Shown here in pieces: positions 1 through 9,570 of a stretch of DNA of 64,000 nucleotides (the stretch's first letter is position 1; each line of letters begins with the position of its first letter). Under the pieces are notes generated by a model that was given only the letters and a program-made list of their open reading frames with translations, was not told the origin of the DNA and searched no databases. The position numbers and the translations under genes were made by a program. Origin of the DNA: Beroe ovata (lineage: Eukaryota > Ctenophora > Nuda > Beroida > Beroidae); assembly GCA_946803715.1 (NCBI GenBank), contig CAMPET010000189.1:1-64000 (forward strand), given 5' to 3'.

Positions 1-105
1 AAAAATGAATTGGGGGAATTTCGGGTCCTCCTTCCATCAAATTTATTGGGTTAAATTTCGTTAAAATTTCGTTAAAATTTCGTGCTCATTTTTTGTGGAT
101 TTCAG

Positions 106-3100
106 GCATCAGTCCCAACTTCGTATGATGTGAGAGACCACATTCAAGTGTCGAAACCAGCGTATCAGGGCGTATGTGGAAACTGCTATGTCCATGCATG
201 TGAGTCTTTGTTGACACGACTTCTCCTTGACACCACTTTTCCTTGACACCACTTTTCCTTGACACCACTTCTCCTTGACACCACTTTTGCTTGACATGGC
301 GTTCCCTTGACACCACGTTTTCTTGACACCACTTTTCCCTGACACCACTTCTCCTTGTCATCACTTTCCCTTTACATCACTCTCCCTTGACACCACTTCC
401 CTTGACTCCACTTTCCCTTTACACCACTTTTTCTTGACATCACTCTCCAGCTCCCTTGACACCACTTTCCCTTGACATCACTTCCCTTTGACACCACTTT
501 TGCTTGGCACCACTTCAAACTCCTCCGCGACACTAACTTTTCCCAGTTGTCTCTGCACTTGAGATAGCGTACACCAAACAAACGGGAAAGGCACCATACT
601 TCTCCAGACAAGAGCTAACAGACTGTTTCTACAAGGGGTGTAGAGGGGGAGATTTTAGAGTGGTGAGTGGCAAAATAAAATCATGCCACAGGAAATTTCT
701 GCCCTTATAATTCTTTATTCGATCATTATTTCTCCGTCTTGAATTACGATTTTGCATATCTCCTCTATGTTTATGTTGTGATGACTATAGCACCTTACCC
801 TTCTGATATAGTTGACTGATATGGTGGCATCAACGGACCACCTGGCAACGGCGGCAGATTACGGGCCCTACCTCGCACAACATACCAACAATCAGTTCAC
901 CTGCAAAGCCGCTCTTACTCCTGACTCGCTACTTGATATCAAGGTATTTGGGGATTTGTGATACTTTCTCCGTAGATGAGGATGGGGGATTGAACGGATA
1001 GCATTCCTCTTTTCAGTGGAGAAATTCCTTTTTCACTTCACAAGGGAATTTCTATGTTACGATTTGAATGCCTACGAAAGTACCCCTTCGCGCGCTAAAA
1101 GAATATGTTTTCGCGCGCGGTCCTTTTCTTCACAGCGGTCCTTTTCTTCACAGGTGAAAGGTTACAAATCTATCTCTGCTGATCAATTGGATTACTATCT
1201 ACATAAGTTTGGCTCCGTGATGACATGTATGAAATGGAAAGGTGAGTTTTGACATTTCTGTAGAAAAATTCCTTCTGCACACCATTCCAAGTTCATACAT
1301 CGGTACTTGACAACTAGCGCCATTACAGAGAGTGATAGTGACAACTGTGGAAGGGTAGTGAAGATCAGGAAGGGGGAAATATTCGACGGAGATGAAGTAA
1401 AGGATGGTTGTGACCATGCTGTACTTGTTGTAGGGTCAGTTGACATCATTTACCTAAGTTGCCAGTATCTCAGCATCCATGGCTACTCGGATTCAAATTC
1501 AGACCATTGTGGACAAAAACGCCGCTTTTTTGCAAACCGGGTGTTTTTTCCTCATTTCCACTTTTTCACTCTCATTATAGTTTTTCATTCTCATTCTCAG
1601 TTACACGCCAGAGTACTACATAGTGAAGAACAGTCATGGTGTGACGTGGGGTGATGGCGGATACTTCAGGGTCAAGCGAGGTGGAAATGTGTGCGGAATC
1701 GAGGATAGCTTTGTGGTAACTGAGATTTTGAAATTGATATACCTAATGTCAACACACATTCAAAATTGCTTTTTATTTATATTCTTTCTTTCTTTGTTTA
1801 GATGAAATCGCTAATTGCTAGGATTTTTTAAACAAGTAATCCGATTGACAGATATCCCATTTAATCTCCCGCAGGTCCTCATCACCGAACCCCGGTCATC
1901 CTCGAAACACCTGGCCGCTAACCGATGCCCGTCTTCCCACCCCACCTACTGTTCCAACTCACACTCGTGCACCAGTGCACCGAGCTGTGTTGACACCTTC
2001 CAGCGAGCGAGGCGGAGCGTGGTGTCAAGCGGTGAAGTGGTGTCAACAGGGGAGGTTCTCACTGTCAGGAGGAGAAAACGAAGTGGATGCGTTGATAAAG
2101 TTGGAGAAGCGTGAGTGATCAGCTCCTTCATAAATTACAGTTATTTATCACCATGGAAACCAGTCAATCTTTATCCTCAGCAATATTTTCAGGAAATGTG
2201 CAATTGTAAAGCAGAGGGGTATGTGTGACTCCGGTTTATCTGCCATGTATTGCCAGAAATCGTGTGGAAAGTGTGAAACTGGGGGAGCTTCGTAAGTCTA
2301 TCTCTGCTTACCTCTTTACCCCGACACCTTTTTTCGCTGACACCACTTTTCTACTTGACACCACTTTAGTATTGACACCAGTTTGCCCCTGACACCGCTC
2401 TACTCTTGACACCACTTTACTGTTGACACCACTTCAATCCTGACACCACTATTCACAGGTCGTGTTCAGATTCCTCCCCCCGATGTGCCTCGATTCCCGA
2501 TGAGCTGTGCGTCACCAATGCCCAAGTGAAGGCAGCGTGCAGGAAGAAGTGTGGGGATTGCGGAGAAAACAACTCCGTTGTTCGAGTGTAGGTGTCATGG
2601 CAACGCGCGCAAATTTGTCATGAAAACACGTGTCACGGAGTTTTGGGTGTTTATACCACCATTCCTCTAGTTGTTCGAGTATGTCGATCAAAGTTCTGTC
2701 AATTTGATCTTCAAATTCTCTTCACATTCGCAGGAGGACTGAGTATGACAATAACGGAGTGAGCCAAGCCCGTGGCCCATGTCCCATTCCCTCTGTTGCC
2801 CACGGCAAAGTCGTTGTTCCCGGGGAACGAGAATTCCTCAACTATGGCGAGGTTCTGGACGTTCAGTGTGATCCTGGATATGTTAGGATAGGTGAGATAT
2901 TCTGTGGTGAAAGGTGTTCCAATTTGAATAAGAACGTGACGAAAACAATGCTACTTATGGCGTTGTCATGGTGATAAGAAACAACATGTGCCATGGCAAC
3001 AACCACATTCTCCATCAGGAGAGGAAGTGAAATGTGTAGTACAGGATGTGTTCAGTCCAGATTCCCGTCTTATCAGCCAATGTGTCGAAGATGTGAGTAC

Positions 3101-4293
3101 ATGGCGAGATTCGAAATCATTGCACATGAGTTCGAACAAAACAGTAGAAGGCCCAGATTCTTTAATTCTTTATCCGTCACATCATTATGATAAGAAAAGC
3201 ATTATGAGAAAACTCATTCTCTGCACATGCGTCGTTACCATGGTAACCTTGCAGACCCTGTCCGAAGTACTGAGTGGTAACGGGGCAACGTACGATGGTA
3301 CACGTGCCGTATCTGTGTCCGGGAAACCGTGTCTCAACTGGCGGAAAGAGAGCAACGCTGGCAGTGTTTTCTCCTGGGGGACGGATGCCCTCACATTCAC
3401 CAATGAGAACCATAACTTTTGTAGAAACAGTGAGGGACTCAAGGTTTGAAACTCCCAAACTGCTTCCTTGACATCACTTTTCGTTGACATCTCTCGCGCA
3501 ACGTATATCGCTTGACACCACTTTTCGTTGACATCACTTCTGCAACGTATCGCTTGACACCACTTTCTATTGACACCACTCTTGCTTCCCCTCTATTTCA
3601 GCCAGTGCCCTACTGCCTAATCGACAACTCTGCTAAAGCTGCCCAATTCCTTGGTATTGGTGAGAAACTCAGCTACGCATACATTGAACCTGAGTTCTGC
3701 TTCAAGAGTCCAGGTATCCCGTCTTGTTTAAGAGCATGGAAAGGGAATTTTCATTTAGTGCGAAAATTGGAAGTTTTAGTCCACTTGTGGCAAAGTCGGC
3801 CAATCCGCTTGGGAGAGCTATACATCAAACTAACAATTTTGTACTTTGGCTCCCCGCGGCCGACTAATAGCTCTCCACCCTTCACAGGATGTGACACTTG
3901 TGCTGGCAATCTAGTGGATATTAGGGATGACATTTGCCCCGATATTGTCAAGTAAGTTGTCATAGAGAGATGAAACTTCCCTCTTGATTCATGTGCAAGA
4001 ATTGAGAATTAGTCAGATAATTCCCTTTGTCTCTTTGAACTGGAATTGATTTTGTTGATTGACCGAAACTTCTAACATTCACTTAACTATGAGTTTGTTG
4101 ATTCTTTCATTCAGTCGACTCTCATCACTTAACTATCACTTATAACACTTATAACATTTGCATTCAGTCGACTCTCGTTTTCAGGAAGGGATTGTGTCAG
4201 TACAGGGATTACAACAGTTTGAAAGCTACAGAGTACTACTGGAAGTACTGTCGAAAGAGTTGCTGTGAGACTACGCAGTGTCTTCTCCAGTGA
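106..4293 (+). CDS. Secreted papain-family (C1A) cysteine protease with ShKT, Sushi and Kringle domains, copy A (5' end outside window)
   Basis: Fifteen exons by my splice model: 106-199, 547-662, 812-943, 1154-1241, 1329-1434, 1601-1715, 1875-2110, 2193-2291, 2459-2587, 2734-2891, 3019-3092, 3255-3443, 3602-3713, 3888-3951, 4185-4293. All junctions are GT-AG and keep frame to a TGA. They correspond one to one with coding exons 4-18 of copy B at 12155-16972, so only signal peptide and most of the propeptide are missing, to the left of the window. The first exon holds the active-site motif QGVCGNCY. Exon 1329-1434 ends in HAVLVVG (catalytic His) and exon 1601-1715 has VKNSHG (catalytic Asn). 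ShKT, Sushi, Kringle-like and final ShKT regions follow as in copy B. No internal stop or frameshift is seen, so it looks functional. Two tandem acceptors precede the exon at 1154 and could add six in-frame residues. The family call is firm; substrate is unknown. Confidence 0.88.
211..516 (+). repeat. TTGACACCACTTT repeat array filling an intron (copy A, 200-546)
   Basis: About 15-17 bp units of the form TTGACACCACTTTTCC, some with TTGACATC or TTGACATGG variants, run from just after the donor at 200 to about 30 bp before the acceptor at 546. The pyrimidine-rich strand is the coding strand. The copy B intron carries a shorter array with a different number of units. Confidence 0.9.
1072..1130 (+). 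repeat. CGCGCG-hairpin dispersed repeat, truncated copy
   Basis: Carries AAAGTACCCCTTCGCGCG, a short spacer, then ATGTTTTCGCGCGCGG. The same pair of motifs recurs at 13730, 45660 and 47536, and inverted near 58945. It lies in a protease intron. Compared with copy B, the 3' part is lost and replaced by two 18-bp units next to the acceptor. Confidence 0.7.
2322..2450 (+). repeat. TTGACACCACTTT repeat array in protease intron (copy A)
   Basis: Seven or so degenerate units in sense orientation occupy most of the intron 2292-2458. The last unit runs straight into the acceptor CACAG at 2454-2458. Confidence 0.85.
3467..3583 (+). repeat. TTGACACCACTTT repeat array in protease intron (copy A)
   Basis: Sense-strand units with the variant TTGACATCACTTTTCG, interleaved with a CGCAACGTATATCG spacer. 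They fill most of intron 3444-3601, between the two exons that encode the Kringle-like domain. Confidence 0.85.
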
Positions 4294-4760
4294 GGTAGAC
4301 CAGATGAGACGATGGAAATGAGACGGAAAAAGTGAAATAGATGAATTTGCTAACTCACGATGGTTGAGAAGTTGAGTTGAGGTATGGACTTCATATATAG
4401 TGAGAACGTCCGAATAGACAAATCCGATTTTTCGTGATTGAAATTGAAATTTGTTTGCGTTTTCAGATTTTTTGAGTGGTGTGGTGAGTGTAGTTTGGTA
4501 TAACAAATGGTATTTTACCAATATTATTGTTACACATAAAACTAAAATCTCGTTTGAACTACCAATAATAATAAATCAAGTCCATCAAAACTTTTCAATG
4601 ATAAAACAAATGAACAGTCATGGAATAAATCATAAAAGAACGTCTATCTCCAAGGCAACATTTGTAAGAATAAGATCAAATCCCTCTCCCCATTCCCACT
4701 CATTGTCTCACTCACACTCAGTCTCCAACTCACTCATCCCTTCCTCCCCCTCATTACAAC

Positions 4761-6512
4761 TCACTCATTTGTGGATCTGTATATTCTCAGTATATCCGCC
4801 ACTTCTGCCCTACATACTGGACAATGGTGCCCCGCCACTCTCAAACTCCGAGCACAGTTATAGCAACAGCACAAGTGCCCACACCGGTACAGCACAGTGT
4901 CACACGCCACCTCCAGACACACCACGCACGTGCCGTCACGTAGCAACGGCGTAGGCGGCGCGGGAGTGGCAGTGGATTTGGTCATCAGAGCGTTAACCTC
5001 CTGACGGATCGAGCGCTGGATGTCGAGTTGGGTGTCCACCAGGAGTTTCAGCATGCTCTTCATCTCCTTCATTTCGGTCGACATAGTGTGGATTTGGCGT
5101 TCTATCTCAGGCAGCCGTCTTGAAGACGATGGTCCGGCTATCATCGGGCTGATGGCAGCTTGAGGCTGTCTGAAGGGGTTAAACGATGATCTCGATTGTT
5201 GTTGCTGTGGTAACTGTTGCTGTGGCAACGGTGTACCAGTTCTCGATTGTTGCTGTGGTTGAGGTCCAGGAGCTCGAGTCTGTTGCTGTAGCAACGTACT
5301 GGTCCCAGATCCTCTCCTCGCCCCTGACCTCAGTAACCGCCTCTCGATATGCAGCTCTAGCACATTCCTGAACGCACTGTGCAGCACATCCGACACCAGC
5401 CTCCTCTGAAACAGTTCCTCCACATCTGTTATAGCGTAATCAAACTGCCGTTCAGAGTAATCGGGTGGTTGGTACCCCCGATCTGGTTCCCCCGATTCCC
5501 TAACGGAGGGAGTGTGTTCCCGTTCGGCGGGGGGTGCGGGAATGTCGCGGGAAATGGGCGCAGGAGGCGGGCGTGGGATGGGCGCCGAGGCGCTCCTCAT
5601 AGGCGCATCCGCTGACCACGCTACCGGTGATTGTGCCCGGCGTAGTGGTTGTGCCGAGGTCGCGGGTCGTGACGGTCGCTGCTCACTCCCTGCCGCAGTG
5701 CGTGGCGGAACGGATAGCGAACTTTCGAGGAGAGTACGGAATCTCGTGTTTAGGAGATTCCCCACGGATTGAGTCCTGTTCAGTTCCTCCAGCTCGGTCC
5801 GTACCAAATCAGACCGGTGTGGTCGGTGGTCGGCACGGGTTGACGACTCACTGAACAATTCCTCTAGACGCTGGGCAGTTTCGCCCGTGCTCACTGCCCG
5901 ATCACCAAATTGTATCCTCCGTAACTCAAACATCCGTTCAATCCTCATCCTATCTACTATGTTCTCGACAACGTTGTTTATCGCATCTGATGCTTCGGAT
6001 GAAACTTCTTCCCAGTCTAGAGCCGAGGGGAGCTCCTCCAAATCGCGCTGGGACAGACTCCCACCGCGAGGGGGGAGTTCGGAGGGTTGATCATCCTCCT
6101 GGGCGGGAGTGGTGTCATCAGGAAGTGCCGGAATTTCCGCTTCCGAACTCTCGTCATTTCCCGTGGACTGGGTTGAGAACTCGCTCAGAACTATCGATTG
6201 GTCGGAAAGTGTTGCTGTGTTGTTGCTAAGCGACAGTGTAGTTGGGGGCTGATTAGCTGTGACGTCATCAGTTGATGATGACTCCAGGAGAGTGACGTCA
6301 TCGACCATAATCTGGTTGAGAGTGACTGCCTCCCCACTGTTAGGTGAGGGAGTGAGGTCTTGAGAATTGGTGTCCAGATGAATGATCGGGTGAGATGGGG
6401 CATCATCTGGGGCAGCTGGATCTTGTGAATCATTATTCTCGGTGGCATCCCCAACTTCAATGGATGGTACCTCAGCCTGGGCCACGCCCACTTTATCTGC
6501 CTCTGTCTCCAT
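4761..6512 (-). CDS. Neuralized-type C-terminal RING finger protein (predicted E3 ubiquitin ligase), copy A
   Basis: One uninterrupted 583-aa reading frame. The N-terminal ~200 residues are acidic and Ser/Thr/Pro-rich. The middle has two short related segments, one near residue 250 (VGNLLNTRFRTLLE) and one near 375 (VSDVLHSAFRNVLE), then a Gln-rich stretch and a short heptad-like helix. The C-terminal 55 residues form a RING: C529-x2-C532, C544-x-H546, C550-x2-C553, C564-x2-C567. The wording CGHLCCCYNC and the IYRS tail are closest to Neuralized family RINGs as I know them. No NHR (Neuralized) domain is visible, so it is not a full Neuralized orthologue. An acceptor-like CTCTTCCAG lies 2 bp before the ATG, suggesting a 5'UTR intron. 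It converges on the protease gene, with the two stop codons about 470 bp apart. The RING implies E2 binding and ubiquitin transfer; the target is unknown. Confidence 0.85.
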   Translation of the reverse strand: METEADKVGVAQAEVPSIEVGDATENNDSQDPAAPDDAPSHPIIHLDTNSQDLTPSPNSGEAVTLNQIMVDDVTLLESSSTDDVTANQPPTTLSLSNNTATLSDQSIVLSEFSTQSTGNDESSEAEIPALPDDTTPAQEDDQPSELPPRGGSLSQRDLEELPSALDWEEVSSEASDAINNVVENIVDRMRIERMFELRRIQFGDRAVSTGETAQRLEELFSESSTRADHRPHRSDLVRTELEELNRTQSVGNLLNTRFRTLLESSLSVPPRTAAGSEQRPSRPATSAQPLRRAQSPVAWSADAPMRSASAPIPRPPPAPISRDIPAPPAEREHTPSVRESGEPDRGYQPPDYSERQFDYAITDVEELFQRRLVSDVLHSAFRNVLELHIERRLLRSGARRGSGTSTLLQQQTRAPGPQPQQQSRTGTPLPQQQLPQQQQSRSSFNPFRQPQAAISPMIAGPSSSRRLPEIERQIHTMSTEMKEMKSMLKLLVDTQLDIQRSIRQEVNALMTKSTATPAPPTPLLRDGTCVVCLEVACDTVLYRCGHLCCCYNCARSLRVAGHHCPVCRAEVADILRIYRSTNE

Positions 6513-8012
6513 TTCTGGAAGAGATTGCCTCCTTTAACTAACGATATATTGAATTCAATCTATGACAAATTTTGAACCAAGAATAGATGAAGGAATGGAT
6601 GAAATTTTAACGCTCAAAAACAAAATTCCGTATAAGACAAGGTGAAGGTAGGTACTGGTGTTCTGGTGTAACTATACAAGCTAATTAGCAACTATATAAG
6701 AGCAACTATAAGAGCAACTCTCTGAAATTAAGAGCAACTGCATCACTAAGATTGTATAAATCATGTATACCACTCGTAGTAGAACTAATACTATGCGTGA
6801 GATAAATACGATTGTAGACTAAATGATGCTTGTATAGTGTATAGTGTATACAATGCTACCTGGTCGGGGCATACAAATGGCATAATTGTATCGATAATAA
6901 ATGCCTCTGATAGAAAGGTTTGTGCAACTAATAGGAGTATGAATTGGCACAGAGTGTGTTTGCAGTCCCTAATTTGGAGATTTCAGTTGAATCTTGGATA
7001 GGTATACCATGTGCAATGTACATTTTATACAATGTACAGTGTACACTGCAATTCGATGTACAGTTCGTTACCCTAGTAACTTACTAACTTAGATACAGAA
7101 CAGTAGCAAATAAAACATACCACGCACATAAAATCAGAAATGAGTATGTTCCCATGACAACAAATTGACCCTGAAATAAACATGCAGGTACTGGAATTGA
7201 TTTAGCTAGGTTCTGTAGGCTGGGTTCTGGGAAGGGTAGGCTTCAAGAAGAGTAGAAAAATCAACTCAACAGTCAACATTATCGATTGGATTCTTGTAGC
7301 AGCAATGTACACAATACACTTTGTCGTTCGTACAAGGTACAATTTAGTTTTACATCATAACCTAGGTACTTGCATACAATAACATTGAAAAACGCTAGAA
7401 AAATTACCCGCACGCACAAAATGTGAGAGTAACAGAATGAGAGAATTGCAGTGAGCACACTTTGCTGCAGCACGCCATGATGTAATTGTATCATGAGATC
7501 ATTTAGACAGAGTATCATGTTCACATGGCACGCCANGAGCATTGTGCAAAATTACGAAATTCGATTTCTTTTGTTTTAATTTTTCGGCTGTGGTAACTGG
7601 AAATTATAATTGCCGATAATTCATATTTAATTACATACTGATTTCAATATGAAGAAAATGATAAAAATCTAAGAAAATGAAAATGGACCCCCCTCTCGGT
7701 TGCAAGCTATAAATGAGATCACCATGATGCATGAGATCATCACTATCGGATTGAGAGAAGTGGAGATTTGGGGGAGACGGGAAGTAAGAATTTTATACTT
7801 TAATGAGGGATTAGGTTAATTTTGATTTTAATGACTTTTTATGATGATTTAAATGATTTAAGTTAATCTCAATCAACTTCTCAGCTAGTGAAATGCATGC
7901 GCCTATGATGATGAAACAGTTGATGGACTTGACGCTTATGAATCATGTCAGAGAAGGAAGAGACATGAAGATATACCATGATATCTGTCCAGAAAAAAGG
8001 TACCTGCAGTTC
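6513..8012. other. Upstream region of RING gene A; no gene seen
   Basis: A+T-rich sequence with TGTACA-type palindromes (about 7010-7060) and no reading frame I can support. It is matched throughout by 19198-20745 with small indels, so it belongs to the large duplication. Probably contains the promoter and 5'UTR of the RING gene. A single N gap lies at 7536, where copy B has a long G run. Confidence 0.6.
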
Positions 8013-8013
8013 N

Positions 8014-8225
8014 CTACAGGTCAATCCGTTTGAAAGATATCCTCAATGGCTCACTCTAGCTAACATGTTTAGGTTTATGTGAGGTTATGGCGGCCTCTAA
8101 CTTTGAAGCCGATTATCAGATTGACGTGAAATTGTCTTTCTACAAGTTTCTAATGGTCCTTGAGCTATGACAGAAGTTTCAAGACTCTAGGTTAATCTGT
8201 TTGGGAGCTATCCTCAAATGCGTAT
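8014..8225 (+). repeat. Single diverged copy of the 172-bp GGTTATGGCGG repeat
   Basis: Contains GGTTATGGCGGCCTCTAAC, then GATTATCAGATTGACGTGAAAT, TTTCTAATGGTCCTTGAGCT and GGGAGCTATCCTCAAATGC. These match in the same order the tandem array at 39496-40140 in a claspin intron. It starts immediately after the assembly gap at 8013, where the large duplication breaks off. Confidence 0.8.
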
Positions 8226-8315
8226 TCTTATTGACCAGTTTATGAGTTAAGAGGCGGATAAGAAGTATTATGTGGGTTTGTTGGGATCTGTGTTTTTTCA
8301 CCCTTTTGTTCTCAG

Positions 8316-9570
8316 ATGTTGCTCACCGAGCATCTGACATTGACATTGAGAAGAGCTCACCCCTTCCCCTTGCTTGGGTAGTGGAGCAGTTTGATAGCAC
8401 AACGCAGGGTCCACAACTGGGATACACACTGAGACCCGTACTGTACGCGATGAAGATAGCCATCTGGTGAGAGTTACCATGGTGATCAGGATTACCATGG
8501 TGATCGGGGCTACCATGGTGATAGGCGTTACCATGTTGCCATTTTATACTGCTACTTTGTTTTCATATCACCCCGTTACATGGCAACCGCGTTGCTATGT
8601 TACTCCAGTTACCTCACGTCCACTAGTTACCACATGCTACCCCGTTACTGCAGGGTACCCTAGTTACCACTTGTTACCAGGTTGTCAGCCAGCAGTGCTC
8701 TTCTCGGTTGGCTAGCATTTTCTGTCGGTGACATGCTAACATCTTCCCTTCTCTGCATGCTATCTGGTGTGATACAAATTGGTGCTCCCCTGGTATTTGC
8801 TCTATCCACGATGAGAATTCACCGCCAACTCTTCATGGGTGAGAACTACTATTTCGAGTCATCACTCGATGTTGAACACAATGATAATATGTAACAGTCA
8901 AAATTGTAACTGTTAAATTTTTCGTGTCACTCCAATAATCTTCCCAACATTTTTTATCACTTCTATCCTCCCGCTCCCCTATCCATAATCTCCCCTATCT
9001 CTCCCAACTTTCCCCAGGTCATCAGATAATGACACTTCGTATCAGCTGGGTAGTCTCCACCTTCCTACCCGTTATCGGAATAATCAATATCATTGGGGGT
9101 ATGGTGGTCCTACTACTGTCCTCCAAACTGTGCAGGAGATATCTTGATATCTTCATAAGACCCACCGAGGTAAATGATATGGTGTGACGTGGTTGTATTT
9201 TCGTAATTCCGGCAAAGTGCAATTCCGGCAATTTCGGTGTTTTTTGGGTTTCGCTCTGAAAAACTATCTCTGGTTTTCAGTGCACTATTCTCTCTTTTCT
9301 ATTCAAGTATTCAAGATTACGAACTCACGCCCCCAGATTTTGTTTGTTGAATTCAGCAATCCCGAGAGTTCCGACGCTGATTCCGATGAGATTAAAATAA
9401 CCATTGCTACAAACTCCACTGTCATTGACCTGGAGAGTCAGCAGCAAAATGATACTGATGATAATAACAAGATGTATCAGGAAGATGACGAGGAAATGGA
9501 GAATCATCCAGGTTGCCATCGTCACAGAAACTTGAGTTACATAAACAGAACTTTTACAAGTGATGATTGA
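8316..9570 (+). CDS. Multi-pass membrane protein, C-terminal exons only; family not recognised
   Basis: Four exons join in frame: 8316-8466, 8681-8838, 9018-9169, and a last exon from 9337 (or 9316) to the stop at 9570. The product has three or four hydrophobic spans: around YTLRPVLYAMKIAIW, the stretch LGWLAFSVGDMLTSSLLCML with SGVIQIGAPLVFAL, and WVVSTFLPVIGIINIIGG with MVVLLLSSKL. A basic patch and an acidic Asp/Glu/Asn/Gln-rich cytoplasmic-type tail follow. No start codon is evident. The first exon listed opens with a splice acceptor, so upstream exons lie in 8014-8315 or beyond the gap at 8013. I cannot name the family: a receptor or transporter tail are both possible. The consistent splice phases and hydrophobicity argue for a real gene. 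Confidence 0.6.
8470..8680 (+). repeat. GTTACCATGGTGAT repeats and related GTTACC motifs in an intron
   Basis: Four 17-18 bp units of TTACCATGGTGATCRGG run from 8470 to about 8540, followed by many scattered GTTACC/GTTGCTATG motifs to the acceptor at 8680. Nearly the whole intron is built from this motif, which resembles the RFX X-box half-site. Confidence 0.75.

Noticed and set aside
86-611. Minus-strand frames with repeated KWCQG-type peptides
   Set aside because: Translation of the TTGACACC repeat array on the opposite strand; not coding.
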